Shown: in pieces, positions 16,764 through 30,800 of the stretch
Numbering within the stretch: position 1 is the stretch's first letter
How the letters are laid out: every line of letters starts with the position of its first letter
NCBI RefSeq assembly: GCF_001458735.1
Contig: NZ_CZQA01000001.1
Coordinates: 434,001-498,000, forward strand
Length of the DNA: 64,000 nt
Origin: Candidatus Nitrospira nitrosa
Lineage (GTDB): Bacteria; Nitrospirota; Nitrospiria; Nitrospirales; Nitrospiraceae
Reading direction: 5' to 3'
Made by a program: the position numbers and the translations under genes
Notes under the pieces: generated by a model
The model's database searches: none
Seen by the model: the letters and a program-made list of their open reading frames with translations, nothing else
What the model was told of the DNA's origin: nothing

Positions 16764-19700
16764 CTACGCGGCTTCCCGGTTCTTCTCTGATCGGGACGAC
16801 TCACGTACATTCTTTATGCGTTCAAGGACAGTCGCCAAGTCCTCGACCGAAATCGGCTTGGAAAGATAGTCATCCATCCCTGCAGCCAGGCATTGCTCAC
16901 GGTCTCCCTGCATGGCGTTCGCAGTCAAGGCCACAATCGGCACACGATGGGGAGTCTCGGGTTTCGAGTTTCGAATTTCAGGTTGGAGGCTCGAATGAAC
17001 CGGTCTTTGGCTTGAAACCTGGAACTCGGAACTAGAAACAGCTCCTGACGCTTCACGCTCTCGAATTACTCGTGTCGCTTCAAAGCCGTCCATCTCCGGC
17101 ATTTGACAGTCCATGAAGATGACATCGTAACGTATCCGAGACAGCGCTTCGACCACTTCCCGCCCGTTGGCCACCACGTCGATACGATACCCCAATCGTT
17201 GGAAGAGGCGGACCGCCACTTTCTGATTCACGACGTTATCCTCAGCCAGCAGTATGCGAAGGTCCACGTTGGCTTTCGTCTCGGCAAGGGTATGACGAGT
17301 AATGAGGGGAGCCGGTTGATTCACCGCCGACACGCCGGCTCTCGCAGCGTACTGCGTCATGACTGCAACGAGACAATCGTGCAATTGCCGCTCACGAATT
17401 GGCTTCGTCAGGTATGCGGAGATCCCGGCTGTTTTAGCGGTTTTCGCATCTCCCCGCCGACCGAACGAGGTCAGCAGCACCAATTGAACTTCGGTCCCTC
17501 CCGTTTGGGTCCGTATGGTGCGCGCCAATTCGAGTCCGTCCGTTGGTCCCATATCCACATCCAACAGGACAAGATCAAATGCCGGTTGACGGTGTGCCTG
17601 ACTTAGGGCCATGAGCGCTTCGGGTCCACTCGTGACGAGCGTCGGCTGCATGCCCCATTTTTTCGTCATCAGCTCCAAGATCTTTCGGTTGATGGCTTTG
17701 CTGTCCACGATGAGGATGTGGAGACCGGCCAACAAGACGGAATCCTTCTCGATCACATGCGACCCGCTGATCTGCTTGCGCAAATTCACTGTAAACCAGA
17801 AGCAGCTCCCGACTCCTACTTGACTCGTCACTCCGATCGCTCCCCCCATCAACTCGACCAAACGTTTGCAAATCGCAAGACCGAGACCGGTTCCGCCGTA
17901 CTTCCTTGTCGTAGATCCGTCGGCCTGACTGAACGACTGAAACAGCCGTTCACGGGCCGCTTCAGAAATACCAATCCCCGTATCCGTGACCGCCACACGA
18001 ATCGTGGTCTCTTCATTCGACTCAGCTTCAACGGTCACCTCCACCACGACATCTCCCTGGTCGGTAAACTTGATCGCGTTCGAAGCCAAGTTCATGACGA
18101 TCTGACGGAGACGGCCTGGGTCACCCAGCAAATGTCTCGGCACATCGGCATGGAACAGACAAGCCAGATTGAGTCCTTTTGAGGACGCTCGCTCCGTCAC
18201 AAGATCCAGCGATTCGTCAATCGCGAGACGAAGGTCGAATGCAATCGTCTCCAAATCGAGTTTCCCAGCCTCAATCTTGGAAAAATCAAGGACATCGTTG
18301 ATAATCGTCAACAGATGGTCGCCACAGGTCCGCACCGTTTCAGCATATTCACGTTGCTCCTCCGTGAGTTGGGTGTCCAACAGGAGCCCGGTCATCCCGA
18401 TCACCCCATTCATCGGCGTTCGAATTTCGTGGCTCATGCTGGCAAGAAACAGAGACTTGGCCTCGGTTGCAGCTTTGGCTTCCCTCAACGCTCCGTCTAA
18501 TTGATGATTGATCTGCTCCATTTGCTGCGCATAAATTTTCAGCGCCTGCTCCGCTTCTTTTCGTCCGGTGATATCTCGAATGAATGCGCTGAAAATGGTG
18601 GTCCCCTCGATCGTCAACGGAGTCATGGCGAGTTCCATGGGGAATTCCCGGCCGTCTCGTCGAAGCCCGATCATTTCTACCAGTCGCTGAGCGGTGGGCA
18701 CATCCCGAGACTGGAGCAGGCACTGAACGTACGCTCGATAGCTGGAGCGATGGGACAGCGGACAGAGCGTGTCGGCGGCATCTCTCCCGATGGCCTCCAG
18801 CGCAGACCACCCAAAGATCTGTTCCGCCTGGGCATTCCACTCCGTAATACAACCGCTTTCATCCATGGTCATCACTGCATCGAGGGCCGTGTCGATTATC
18901 AAGCTGGTGCGGGCCTCGTTCTGATGCAACGCCGTTTCCACTTCGGTCCGCTCGACGAAGAGGCCTATCTGGCTTCCGGTCGTGCCCAACGCGCGTAACA
19001 GATCCCGATCTTCCGCCTGAACCTCTCGGCTGAGGAATTCCATCACGCCATAGACGTTGGCTCTGAGCCAAATCGGAAAGGCACAGGCTCCACGGAGCAC
19101 CCCTGGTGTCTCAAGAGACTCACGCGTAAAGAAGGGAGCTCCTGTCATATCCTCAATCCACAAGGGCTCACCACGCGCCCAACAGCACCCCGGCAGATCG
19201 GAGCCTGGACCGTGATCCTGTTGCCGGCTGTTGCGTACAAACTCCTGGACCACCGTCGAATCAACGGACCACCCATGCGCGCAGGTAAGCGATCGTCGAT
19301 CGTCCTGTACTCTCCAGAACAACCCGACCTGCCAATCCAGACTGACCACAATCGCCTGCAAGAGGTCCGGGATGGCTTGCTCAACCGTAGAGGACCCCGC
19401 CAGTACTTTCGCCACTGCATGCTGGAGAGCTTGGCGACGATCGGCACGCTTTTGCTCTGTCACATCTTGAAGCACGCTCAGGACAGATCCGATTGACCCA
19501 TTTTCAGCTGGAAGCGGAACGGTGGTCATTTCGACCCATCGAATTTGACGAGACAATCCAACCAGTCTGCACCGTCCACGGGCTTCACGTCCCTCGCGGG
19601 CAGCCTTATGCAGGTCGTCGAGTTGCTGATGATCACCCGTATGGACAAAATCCCGGAGATCGCGGCCAATGATTTCTTCTGAAAACCCGGCGTCGAAAAG

Positions 19701-19952
19701 CAAACATCCGGCGGGGTTAATCTGGACGACCCGATGGTCGAGTCCCGCCACCAGGATCCCCTGCGGCTCAGCCTCCAGGATACTCCTGAGTCTTTGTTCA
19801 TTTTCTTGGAGCCGAGCATTCTCGTTTTCTGCTTGAAGTCGACGAGTCCGGTCCCGGTGCAATAGCTGTACGAGATAGACAATCAGGGGAACGACCAGTA
19901 GGAGATTGACAAGGCCAATAGCCCAAAACAGGTTTATGTCCCCATCACTCAT
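16764..19952 (-). CDS. Hybrid sensor histidine kinase (PAS-GAF-PAS-HisKA-HATPase-REC-REC)
   Basis: A membrane-bound hybrid kinase of 1062 residues. One N-terminal membrane helix with the motif [14 protein letters not shown] is followed by a PAS domain, a GAF-like domain ([14 protein letters not shown]), a second PAS ([19 protein letters not shown]), HisKA with the phosphorylated His in [12 protein letters not shown] (about residue 508), an HATPase ([12 protein letters not shown]) and two receivers. In the first receiver the usual Asp-Asp pair reads VDSKA, but the acceptor Asp in LLDVDMG is present. The second receiver has [10 protein letters not shown] and an in-frame insertion made by a palindromic repeat (16961-17039). 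I prefer the ATG at 19952, with GGAG eight bases upstream, to the one at 19976. No partner regulator is adjacent. Confidence 0.9.
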   Translation of the reverse strand: MSDGDINLFWAIGLVNLLLVVPLIVYLVQLLHRDRTRRLQAENENARLQENEQRLRSILEAEPQGILVAGLDHRVVQINPAGCLLFDAGFSEEIIGRDLRDFVHTGDHQQLDDLHKAAREGREARGRCRLVGLSRQIRWVEMTTVPLPAENGSIGSVLSVLQDVTEQKRADRRQALQHAVAKVLAGSSTVEQAIPDLLQAIVVSLDWQVGLFWRVQDDRRSLTCAHGWSVDSTVVQEFVRNSRQQDHGPGSDLPGCCWARGEPLWIEDMTGAPFFTRESLETPGVLRGACAFPIWLRANVYGVMEFLSREVQAEDRDLLRALGTTGSQIGLFVERTEVETALHQNEARTSLIIDTALDAVMTMDESGCITEWNAQAEQIFGWSALEAIGRDAADTLCPLSHRSSYRAYVQCLLQSRDVPTAQRLVEMIGLRRDGREFPMELAMTPLTIEGTTIFSAFIRDITGRKEAEQALKIYAQQMEQINHQLDGALREAKAATEAKSLFLASMSHEIRTPMNGVIGMTGLLLDTQLTEEQREYAETVRTCGDHLLTIINDVLDFSKIEAGKLDLETIAFDLRLAIDESLDLVTERASSKGLNLACLFHADVPRHLLGDPGRLRQIVMNLASNAIKFTDQGDVVVEVTVEAESNEETTIRVAVTDTGIGISEAARERLFQSFSQADGSTTRKYGGTGLGLAICKRLVELMGGAIGVTSQVGVGSCFWFTVNLRKQISGSHVIEKDSVLLAGLHILIVDSKAINRKILELMTKKWGMQPTLVTSGPEALMALSQAHRQPAFDLVLLDVDMGPTDGLELARTIRTQTGGTEVQLVLLTSFGRRGDAKTAKTAGISAYLTKPIRERQLHDCLVAVMTQYAARAGVSAVNQPAPLITRHTLAETKANVDLRILLAEDNVVNQKVAVRLFQRLGYRIDVVANGREVVEALSRIRYDVIFMDCQMPEMDGFEATRVIREREASGAVSSSEFQVSSQRPVHSSLQPEIRNSKPETPHRVPIVALTANAMQGDREQCLAAGMDDYLSKPISVEDLATVLERIKNVRESSRSEKNREAA
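16961..17039. repeat. REP-like inverted repeat inserted in a coding region
   Basis: Two arms face each other: 16961-16985 (GTTTCGAGTTTCGAATTTCA...) and 17012-17039, whose reverse complement begins GTTTCTAGTTCCGAGTTCCA. They are related over about 25 bases with a few mismatches. The element lies inside the second receiver of the hybrid kinase and reads through in frame as a Ser/Gln/Pro-rich insert. Confidence 0.7.
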
Positions 19953-20131
19953 CGGCAAGACTCCGGATACACCCATACCCTACGGCCAGACTGGTACCAG
20001 CCCCTACACTCCGTTATGTGCCGTATCGGCTCGTTAGGTGAGAACTTGAGCCGATGATCACCGTCTGAACAGGCTCTCCGTCATCCGGAGCCTCCCCGGA
20101 CGATACCCTGCTCAAACGGCAGGAATCGCTC

Positions 20132-20160
20132 TTTCACTCGCACCGGCAGCCAGGTATGAT
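20132..20160 (+). promoter_or_regulatory. Probable promoter of rfaE2, leaderless
   Basis: TTTCAC (20132-20137), a 17-base spacer and TATGAT (20155-20160), followed after six bases by the ATG of rfaE2. There is no Shine-Dalgarno sequence. The -35 match is weak, but the -10 box and its distance from the ATG match the gmhA and murJ promoters. Confidence 0.45.
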
Positions 20161-20166
20161 GGGGCC

Positions 20167-20649
20167 ATGAGCTCGAAGATCCTGCCACGAGAGCAACTTC
20201 TCCACCTTCTGGCCATGGATCGGACGAAGGGGAAGCGCATCGTGTTCACCAACGGGTGTTTCGACCTGATGCACATCGGGCATACTCGATACCTCCAAGC
20301 GGCAAGGGCACTGGGCGATGTCCTCGTGGTCGGGGTGAATAGTGATACATCTGTTCGGGCGTTAGAAAAAGCGCCGGACCGGCCGATCGTTCCAGAAGCG
20401 CAGCGAGCCGAAGTGCTGGCGGCCTTGGCCTGTGTCGACTATGTCGGGATCTTCAACGAACCGGACCCCCTTGAGCTCATCACGGCTATCCAGCCGGACA
20501 TCCTGGTAAAAGGTGGGGATTGGCCCCTCGACCGGATCGTCGGTCGCAATGTGGTCGAAGCCCGCGGCGGCATCGTCAGGACGATCCCGCTGGTTCCCGG
20601 CCTATCAACCACTGAACTCCTTCAACGTATCCGCTCAACCGCGACGTAA
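20167..20649 (+). CDS. rfaE2: D-glycero-beta-D-manno-heptose 1-phosphate adenylyltransferase
   Basis: A cytoplasmic nucleotidyltransferase that joins heptose 1-phosphate to AMP, giving ADP-heptose for the lipopolysaccharide core. The 160-residue protein corresponds to the C-terminal half of E. coli HldE. It has the FTNGCFDLMHIGH signature (residues 23-35), VGVNSD, and LVKGGDW; the ISTTELLQR-type end appears as LSTTELLQRI. The kinase half is absent, so the kinase must be a separate gene elsewhere. mfd starts three bases after its stop, which implies co-transcription. Confidence 0.93.
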   Translation: MSSKILPREQLLHLLAMDRTKGKRIVFTNGCFDLMHIGHTRYLQAARALGDVLVVGVNSDTSVRALEKAPDRPIVPEAQRAEVLAALACVDYVGIFNEPDPLELITAIQPDILVKGGDWPLDRIVGRNVVEARGGIVRTIPLVPGLSTTELLQRIRSTAT

Positions 20650-20652
20650 TTC

Positions 20653-24123
<3,471 letters not shown>

Positions 24124-24148
24124 TCGAGACCCTCAGGTACCACCACGT

Positions 24149-25045
24149 ATGAGACACTTCCTGTTCCTGACCTTCTGTCGGACCTATCTCCTGCCTGGAC
24201 TGCTTGCCGGCATGGTAGCCGGGTTCGGGCCTGTGGTCTCCGGGTGTGCCGATCGACAGGAGGAACCGGTCGTCGCGCTGGTGAATGGCCGAAGTATCAC
24301 TCAAACTGAATTTGATCTTCGATGGGGAGAGCTCTCACCTGCCACGCGTTCTCGCTATGAGAAGGACGGCGGCAAGCGGAAATTCTTGGATGAACTGATT
24401 ACCCGAGAGCTCCTCATGCAGGAAGGGCGCCGACGAGGCTTAGACCATAGTGAGATCATCCGGGACAAGACGCAACGGTATAAGGAACAGCTCATCCTCG
24501 ACGAACTTCTGAAAGACAAGCTCCAATCCAAGGTCGAACTGACACAAGTCGAACTTGATGCCTACTACGAGAAGCACGCCGCCGAACTGCTGGACCCGTT
24601 GAAAGCCAGCATTTCTGTCATGCTTCTGCCCAATGTCTATGCCGCAAAAGACCTGGAATCGCAGGTGAATCGGGGCGGGAACTTTGCCAAGTTCGCCCAG
24701 AGGTATTCGATGGACGACAAGACAAAGTCCAAAGGCGGCGATCTGGGCCCCTATCGAAAAGGGCTGCTGCTTCCTGAGCTGGATACGGCCATTCATACCC
24801 TCAAGCCTGGGATGGTCAGCGGTCCCATCAAGACCGAGCATGGATACTATCTTGTCATGCTGTCCCCTCTGGATGAAGCGATTATCCAAACCGACCTGGC
24901 GACAAAAGAACGCCTTCGGCAAGAGCTCCTGGCCGATAAGCGGCGCAAACGATTCGACGAAGTGATTGCCGATATTCGAACCAATGCGGCAGTTCGGTTT
25001 GCTGAAGCCGCTCGATATATCAACGAGGACACCGGCAAGCGTTAG
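24149..25045 (+). CDS. PpiC/SurA-type peptidyl-prolyl isomerase lipoprotein
   Basis: A periplasmic foldase, probably lipid-anchored, that should help outer-membrane or secreted proteins to fold. It has an N-terminal signal sequence with a lipobox-like VVSGC, then a SurA_N-type helical region (VALVNGRSITQTEFD, then FLDELITRELLMQEG) and one parvulin domain (FAKFAQRYSMDD, GGDLGPYRKG, GPIKTEHGYYLVML). The ATG at 24149 gives 298 residues and a proper signal peptide; the longer frame would start inside mfd. It lies 25 bases after mfd and 85 before a second SurA-like gene. Confidence 0.88.
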   Translation: MRHFLFLTFCRTYLLPGLLAGMVAGFGPVVSGCADRQEEPVVALVNGRSITQTEFDLRWGELSPATRSRYEKDGGKRKFLDELITRELLMQEGRRRGLDHSEIIRDKTQRYKEQLILDELLKDKLQSKVELTQVELDAYYEKHAAELLDPLKASISVMLLPNVYAAKDLESQVNRGGNFAKFAQRYSMDDKTKSKGGDLGPYRKGLLLPELDTAIHTLKPGMVSGPIKTEHGYYLVMLSPLDEAIIQTDLATKERLRQELLADKRRKRFDEVIADIRTNAAVRFAEAARYINEDTGKR

Positions 25046-25130
25046 TCCCTGCTGATTTCCACGAACCCACCGCTTCGTGTAGAATTATCGAACGAGTGAC
25101 GAACGCTTTCCACCCCAGGGTGCAGGAACC

Positions 25131-26087
25131 ATGACCACCGCTGCTCAAAAATCCTCTTGGGAAACGAAACTCCTATCGGCCTTGACCCTCTTCGTATTCG
25201 CCTGCTGGTCCCCTCATCTGGCTTCAGCTCACCTGCAGGATCGTATCGTCGCCATCGTCAATTCCGAGCTGATCATGCTCTCCGATGTTCAGCGCGAGTT
25301 TGGAGCCGAGCAAGAGCGTCTCTCCCGCACACACCGTGGAACTGATCTCCCCCAACGGCTGAAGACCGCGGAATACATGGCCTTGACGAAGCTGATTGAA
25401 CGGAAATTGCAACTCCAGGAAGCCAAGGCAAAGAAGGTGGAGGTGTCCGACAGCGAGGTCAAACAAGCCATGGAGCAAATGGCGCGGCAGGGCACGTCCC
25501 TCAACCCTGCGAGCCCCAGCGACCTCCAGACCGTGCGCGATCAACTCGTACTCATGCGAGTGGCCGATCAGCATATTCGCGGCAATATCATGGTCGGCGA
25601 CTCTGAGATGAAGCGGTACTACCAAGAACATCGCGACCGGTTTGCTCTCCCCGAAGAGTACGACTTGAGTCAAATTCTGATCCGCCCACGCTCCTCGGAT
25701 GGGCTGGCCGATGCGCTGACCAAAGCGCGCCGCGCCATGAATGATCTGAAGCGAGGTGACAAGTTCGAAGATGTCGCCAAGGAGTACTCCGACGGCGACA
25801 ATGCTTTGCAAGGCGGACGGCTCGGCGTGGTTCGGCAGGGTGAGCTCATCCCCATCATCGATCAGGCCATCGCGCGCTTGGTACCCGGTGGGATCTCCGA
25901 CATTATCGAGAGCCCCGAAGGAATTCAGATTCTCCGGATGGACGATCGCAAACCCAAACGGTTTCGGAAGTACGAGGAAGTCCGGCGAGAACTTCAAGAC
26001 CTGGTCTATCAGCAAAAAAGCGAAGACATGTATCAAGCCTGGCTCGTCCAGCTAAAGAATAAGTCCTATATCGAGATTAAATTCTAG
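25131..26087 (+). CDS. surA: SurA-like periplasmic chaperone/peptidyl-prolyl isomerase
   Basis: A secreted 318-residue foldase for outer-membrane proteins. It has a cleavable signal peptide (hydrophobic core ALTLFVFACW, site ASA before HLQD), a SurA_N domain (IVAIVNSELIMLSDVQREF; LTKLIERKLQLQEAK) and one parvulin domain (YDLSQILIRP; FEDVAKEYSDGDNALQGGRLG). E. coli SurA has two parvulin domains, so this is the shorter form. The ATG at 25131 has GCAGGA upstream. A TAGAAT near 25081 may be a -10 box. It forms a pair with the preceding lipoprotein foldase. Confidence 0.88.
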   Translation: MTTAAQKSSWETKLLSALTLFVFACWSPHLASAHLQDRIVAIVNSELIMLSDVQREFGAEQERLSRTHRGTDLPQRLKTAEYMALTKLIERKLQLQEAKAKKVEVSDSEVKQAMEQMARQGTSLNPASPSDLQTVRDQLVLMRVADQHIRGNIMVGDSEMKRYYQEHRDRFALPEEYDLSQILIRPRSSDGLADALTKARRAMNDLKRGDKFEDVAKEYSDGDNALQGGRLGVVRQGELIPIIDQAIARLVPGGISDIIESPEGIQILRMDDRKPKRFRKYEEVRRELQDLVYQQKSEDMYQAWLVQLKNKSYIEIKF

Positions 26088-26141
26088 CGCAGCGGTCACG
26101 CGCCCCTCCCCCCGCTCCTCTCCGACAATGAACAGAGATCA

Positions 26142-26753
26142 CTAAAGATCGCAGCGGCCGGCCGCCTCACGCAGCGATCCCCACAGCCGGTCTCTTCCCT
26201 CCCCCGTCATGGACGAATAGGGAATCACGGCGTCTCCTTCGGCCAGTCCTAAACTCTGATGGATCTGGCGCATGGTTCGCACCCGCTCATGTGCCTTTAG
26301 CTTGTCGACTTTAGTCACGACGACGACCGGATCGTGCCCGATCGAGTGGAGCCAGGCCATGGTCTGCCGATCTTGGTCTGTCACGACGCGACTGTCCACC
26401 AACAGTACAACTCGGAGCAACGCCTCGCGACCAAGCAAGTAGCTTTCCAGCAAGGGGCCCCACTGACTGCGAACGGTTTTCGGCACGTTTGCAAATCCAT
26501 AGCCTGGCAAATCGATGAGATAAAATTGCGAGAGATGAGGATCTGATGTCGAGATCTGAAACACATTCACAGCTTGTGTTTTTCCAGGTGTTCGGCTGAC
26601 CTTGGCAAGATCCCGACGATTCAATAACGAGTTGAGTAAGGACGATTTGCCTACGTTGGAGCGCCCGACGAAGGCAATCTCATGGAGATCACCGGACGGA
26701 AACTGTTCTGAAGAGACACAACTTTTGATAAACTCGGCGGCAAAGATTTTCAT
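26142..26753 (-). CDS. engB: Ribosome biogenesis GTPase EngB (YihA/YsxC)
   Basis: An essential small GTPase for assembly of the large ribosomal subunit. It has the G1 motif GRSNVGKSS, the G3 motif DLPGYG, the G4 motif TKVDK and a PYSSMTGEG G5 region; the length of 203 residues is normal. The ATG at 26753 gives the usual MKIFAAEFIKS-type start; a longer frame to 26792 would run into mtgA. The start lies only 16 bases from that of the divergent mtgA, so the two promoters must lie inside each other's genes or overlap. It is convergent with surA. Confidence 0.93.
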   Translation of the reverse strand: MKIFAAEFIKSCVSSEQFPSGDLHEIAFVGRSNVGKSSLLNSLLNRRDLAKVSRTPGKTQAVNVFQISTSDPHLSQFYLIDLPGYGFANVPKTVRSQWGPLLESYLLGREALLRVVLLVDSRVVTDQDRQTMAWLHSIGHDPVVVVTKVDKLKAHERVRTMRQIHQSLGLAEGDAVIPYSSMTGEGRDRLWGSLREAAGRCDL

Positions 26754-26769
26754 GTCGTCAGGCTGATCA

Positions 26770-27579
26770 ATGGATACGAGCCGGAAACCCAATCAGAGTC
26801 CCGTCTTTCTGCGTCACTACACATACGACCCTCCCCCGCTCAAGTCAACCGGTGGCAGCAAAATCCGGCGCGTCTTGCTCTGGGGCACCCTCTTCATTGG
26901 ACTTCTACTGGGTATTCTGGTGCTGAGCTGGTTCATAAGCTTGCCCGATGTGGAGCGACTCACGCGGACCAACCCGACATCCACCGCCCTGATGGAAACC
27001 CGGCAGACTCAGGCACAGGAGCAGGGGCGTGCCAGCAAACAGCAATGGACGTGGGTCCCGCTTTCTCGTATCTCTCCCCACCTTCGTCATGCCGTGGTGG
27101 CCGCAGAAGATGCGTTGTTCTTTACTCACGAAGGATTCGACTGGGAAGGCATCAAAGACGCGGCTATGCACAACCTTGAAGCCGGCGAATTCAAGCGTGG
27201 CGGCAGCACCATTACGCAGCAACTGGCAAAAAATCTCTACCTATCGTCCGAACGGTCCCTCTTTCGGAAAGCCAAGGAAGCCCTGATTACTCGGGAACTG
27301 GAACAACGCCTCTCCAAAAAGCGCATTCTTGAACTGTACCTCAATGTGGCTGAGTGGGGACATGGCGTCTATGGCGCGGAAGCCGCTGCCCATCACCATT
27401 TCGGCAAGCCCTCTCACGAACTGACGGCCGACGAAGCCGCCTGGCTCGCGGCGATGCTGCCCTCCCCCCGCCGATACGATCCCCTCAGGAAAACGACCTT
27501 CTTAACGCGACGTCACGAGCGTATTCTCCGATTGATTGATCGGCAATCCGGAACCTCTACGCCAGTGGCGGAAGAATAG
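26770..27579 (+). CDS. mtgA: Monofunctional peptidoglycan glycosyltransferase MtgA
   Basis: An inner-membrane GT51 enzyme that polymerises lipid II into glycan strands. The 269-residue protein has one membrane helix (about 38-58), then the GT51 motifs: AAEDALFFTHEGFDW (first catalytic Glu), RGGSTITQQLAKNLYL, KRILELYLNVAEWG and the EAAWLAAMLPSP end motif. There is no transpeptidase domain. It is divergent from engB. A decayed VOC gene fragment and the RTX operon follow on the other strand. Confidence 0.93.
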   Translation: MDTSRKPNQSPVFLRHYTYDPPPLKSTGGSKIRRVLLWGTLFIGLLLGILVLSWFISLPDVERLTRTNPTSTALMETRQTQAQEQGRASKQQWTWVPLSRISPHLRHAVVAAEDALFFTHEGFDWEGIKDAAMHNLEAGEFKRGGSTITQQLAKNLYLSSERSLFRKAKEALITRELEQRLSKKRILELYLNVAEWGHGVYGAEAAAHHHFGKPSHELTADEAAWLAAMLPSPRRYDPLRKTTFLTRRHERILRLIDRQSGTSTPVAEE

Positions 27580-27594
27580 AATTCCAAACAGCCA

Positions 27595-27726
27595 TTACTC
27601 TGAGTACTCAGAAGAATCGCCGACCTGACTGTGATCCTGTTCTCCAAAAATGGCCGTTTCGTGGGTGTAGTGTTTGAACTCCAGTATCTTGTGAGAGGGG
27701 TCCACAAGAAAGATTCTGCGATGCTC
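27595..27726 (-). pseudogene. 3' fragment of a VOC (glyoxalase-fold) gene
   Basis: The minus strand encodes about 43 residues closely related to the end of the intact VOC protein at 41852-42286: EHRRIFLVDPS...EFKHYTHETAIFGEQDH against EHRTFFLEDPS...EFKHYTHETAIFGEQDH. A 44-base core is identical (27641-27684 and 41889-41932). Nothing upstream codes for the rest of the domain, so this is a gene remnant. It lies in the same orientation as the intact gene, just beyond the far end of the RTX operon. Confidence 0.8.
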
Positions 27727-27881
27727 AAGAGATACCACAGCAGCACATACACCAAGAGTCATGCCTGCCACCACAATCAGGTCATAGAATATTCCAGCGA
27801 CTGCACACCGGTGCTGGAATTGACACCACGTCGAACCGATTCGATCTGACTGGCCCGTTCGATAGTCGCCCTGCTCGAGAG

Positions 27882-30800
27882 TTAGAGGAGGAAATCCCCG
27901 GCGGCGACGCTGCCGACCCCAGTCAGCTGGATTTCAAGATCAGCCACACCATTGCCGTCGGTGTCGCCTTGCAGCGTTGCGGTCGCCGCATGAAAGCGCA
28001 ATTGACCCGCGACTGAGGTAAACGCCCCCGTGTTGATAAACGTGAAGGCGTTGTCGCTCCCACCCAGCACGGCATCGATGCCGGCTAGATCGATCTTGTC
28101 GCTGCCGCTGACAAAGTCGGTGATGACGTCCTTGTTCGCACCAGCGGGGCTTTCAGTGATCAGATTGAAGTCAACGATGTCGTTCCCCGCTCCGCCCGTC
28201 AAAGTATCCTTCCCGGCCCCGCCGGTGAGAATGTTCGCGGCACTGTTGCCCGCCAACACATTGTCCAGCGTATTCCCCGTCCCATTGATGGCCGTCGTCC
28301 CGGTCAAGGTGAGGGTTTCGAGATTCGCACCCAGGGTCCAGGTCACCGCACTCTGCACGGTATCCGTTCCGGCACTCGCCGCTTCCGTCACCGTATCACC
28401 CGTCCCGACGACATAGGTGTCGTTCCCCGTCCCACCAGTCAGCACATTCACCGCACTGTTCCCGGTGAGCACATTGTTCAGGGTATTCCCCGTCCCGTTA
28501 ATCGCCGTCGTCCCGGTCAACGTGAGCTGCTCGAAGTTGGCCCCCAACGTTCGAGTCACGGCGCTGAGCACGGTGTCGGTTCCTTCATTGGCATTCTCCG
28601 TCGTGACATCGCCCGTCGCATTGACGACGTAGGTGTCATCCCCGGCCCCACCCACCATCGTATCGTTCCCGGCCCCGCCGTCGAGCGTGTCGTTGCCGGC
28701 GGCGCCGGTCAGCGTATTCACGGCACCATTGCCGATCAGCATATTGTTCAGGGTATTCCCCGTCCCATTGATGGCCGTGGTGCCGGTCAACGTGAGCTGC
28801 TCGAAATTCGCCCCCAACGTTCGAGTCACGGCGCTGAGCACGGTATCGGTTCCTTCATTGGCATTCTCCGTCGTGACATCGCCCGTCGCATTGACGACGT
28901 AGGTGTCGTCTCCCGCACCGCCTACCATCGTATCGTTCCCTGTGCCGCCGTCGAGCACATTGTTTCCCACGTTGCCGGTCAGACTATTGTTCAGCGTGTT
29001 GCCCGTCCCATTGATGGCCGTGGTGCCGGTCAAGGTGAGGTTCTCCAGATTGGCGCCCAGAGTCCAGGTCACGACACTCTGCACAGTATCAGTCCCTGCA
29101 CTCGAGGCTTCGGTCACCGTATCGCCGGTCCCCACGACATAGGTATCGTTCCCGCTTCCACCGGTCAGGATGTTCGCCGCACTATTGCCGGTCAGGATGT
29201 TTGCCAAGGAGTTGCCGGTACCATTGATGGCCGTCGTGCCGGTCAGCGTGAGATGCTCGACGTTCGCACCGAGTGTATAGGTAACGGAGCTTTGGACCGT
29301 ATCAGTGCCTTGATTCGTTTGCTCGGTCACCACATCGCCGGCGTTGTCCGCCAGATAGAGATCGTTGCCCGTTCCCCCGGCCATACTGTCAGCCCCACTG
29401 CCGCCATCAAGCGTATCGTTCCCCCCGCCGCCACTGAGCGTGTCGTCGCCGCCTAGACCAGAGAGCGTATCGTTGGTTGCGGCACCGGTGAGGAAATCAG
29501 AATCGTCGGTACCGACGAGTGTCACTCCTTCTGTCCGGCTTGCAATGGCGGCGGCATCCCAGATCGTCCCGTCCGCAAACTTGATCTGCTCAACCTGATA
29601 GAGCGGCCCAACGAAGTAGCTTTCGATCGTCAGCTGATCGGTGGTGCCGTTGATCGTCAAGAGAAGACTGTTCTCGATCGTCGCTTGGAGTCGGACATCC
29701 GCCGGTGCCACCGTGTTATCGAGAAGCACCGTGTCCACGCCCCCGTCAGGCCCCGGGTCCGGAAAATCATTCACCCGATCCTGCCCACCTCCCCGGCCGA
29801 AGAGATAGATGTCGTTCCCATCGCTACCGATGAGGCTATCGTTGCCGGCCCCGCCGTCCAGTCGATCGTTTCCGGTGAAGCCGGTCAACGTATCGTTTCC
29901 ATCCAGCCCGAACATGTCGTTGTCATTGCCGAACCCGCTGAGGACGTCGTTCCCATTCGTGCCCATGATCAGCTGTACGCGACTCGCAATCTCGGTCTCC
30001 CCCCAGATTGTCCCGTCGGCAAAGTGAATCTCGCCGACCGTGGGTGTCCGAAGACCTGGCTCGATCAGATAGTTCTCGACGGTGATTTGATCAGACGTGC
30101 CCACGATCTTGAGGACCAAATGGTTGCCCTGCCCCTCGAACGTCACATCTGTCGGGGTCACTCCGGCAAGGAATTGGATGTAGTCAATAAAATTCGGCGT
30201 GTCATAGAACTGCGTTCCGGTCTGGATCACATCCTGTCCATAGCCATGTCCGAACACATAGCTATTGTCTCCCTGTCCGATCAACGTATCGTTGCCTTGC
30301 TTCCCATCCAGCAAGTCCGACCCGGTCATCTGGTTGTTCAGCGTGTTCCCGACGAGATCAACGGTGGCACTGGGGAAAAACGTATCTTCGCGCAATTCGA
30401 TATTCTCCACTTCGTCGGGCAACACAAACAACCCGGGTATCGCCACGCTGACCGTATCAAATCCTCCACCAGCGGACTCGACGATTACATGGCCTGACCC
30501 ATAGAGCTCATACAGATCATTCCCCGCTCCGCCCACTAAACGATCGGTTCCCAGGTCGGCCCTCACCTGGTCATCACCGGCTCCTCCATAGAGCACATCA
30601 TTGCCCTCATCTCCTCTCAGCTGATCATTCCCGTCGCCACCGTCCAACGTGTCGTCGCCGGCGCCGCCTTGCAATTGGTCAAGCCCGGCTTCCCCTAGAA
30701 GCGTATCCGCCTCGCCCAGTCCGGAGACCGTGTCATCGCCGGCACCTGCCGCAATCCGATCAGTGAACTCCGTGCCGACGAGCGACTCGCCGGCGCTGGT

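Noticed and set aside
27599-27612. Palindrome CTGAGTACTCAG after mtgA as a terminator
   Set aside because: Only six base pairs with no loop and no T-run; it also codes in the VOC fragment.
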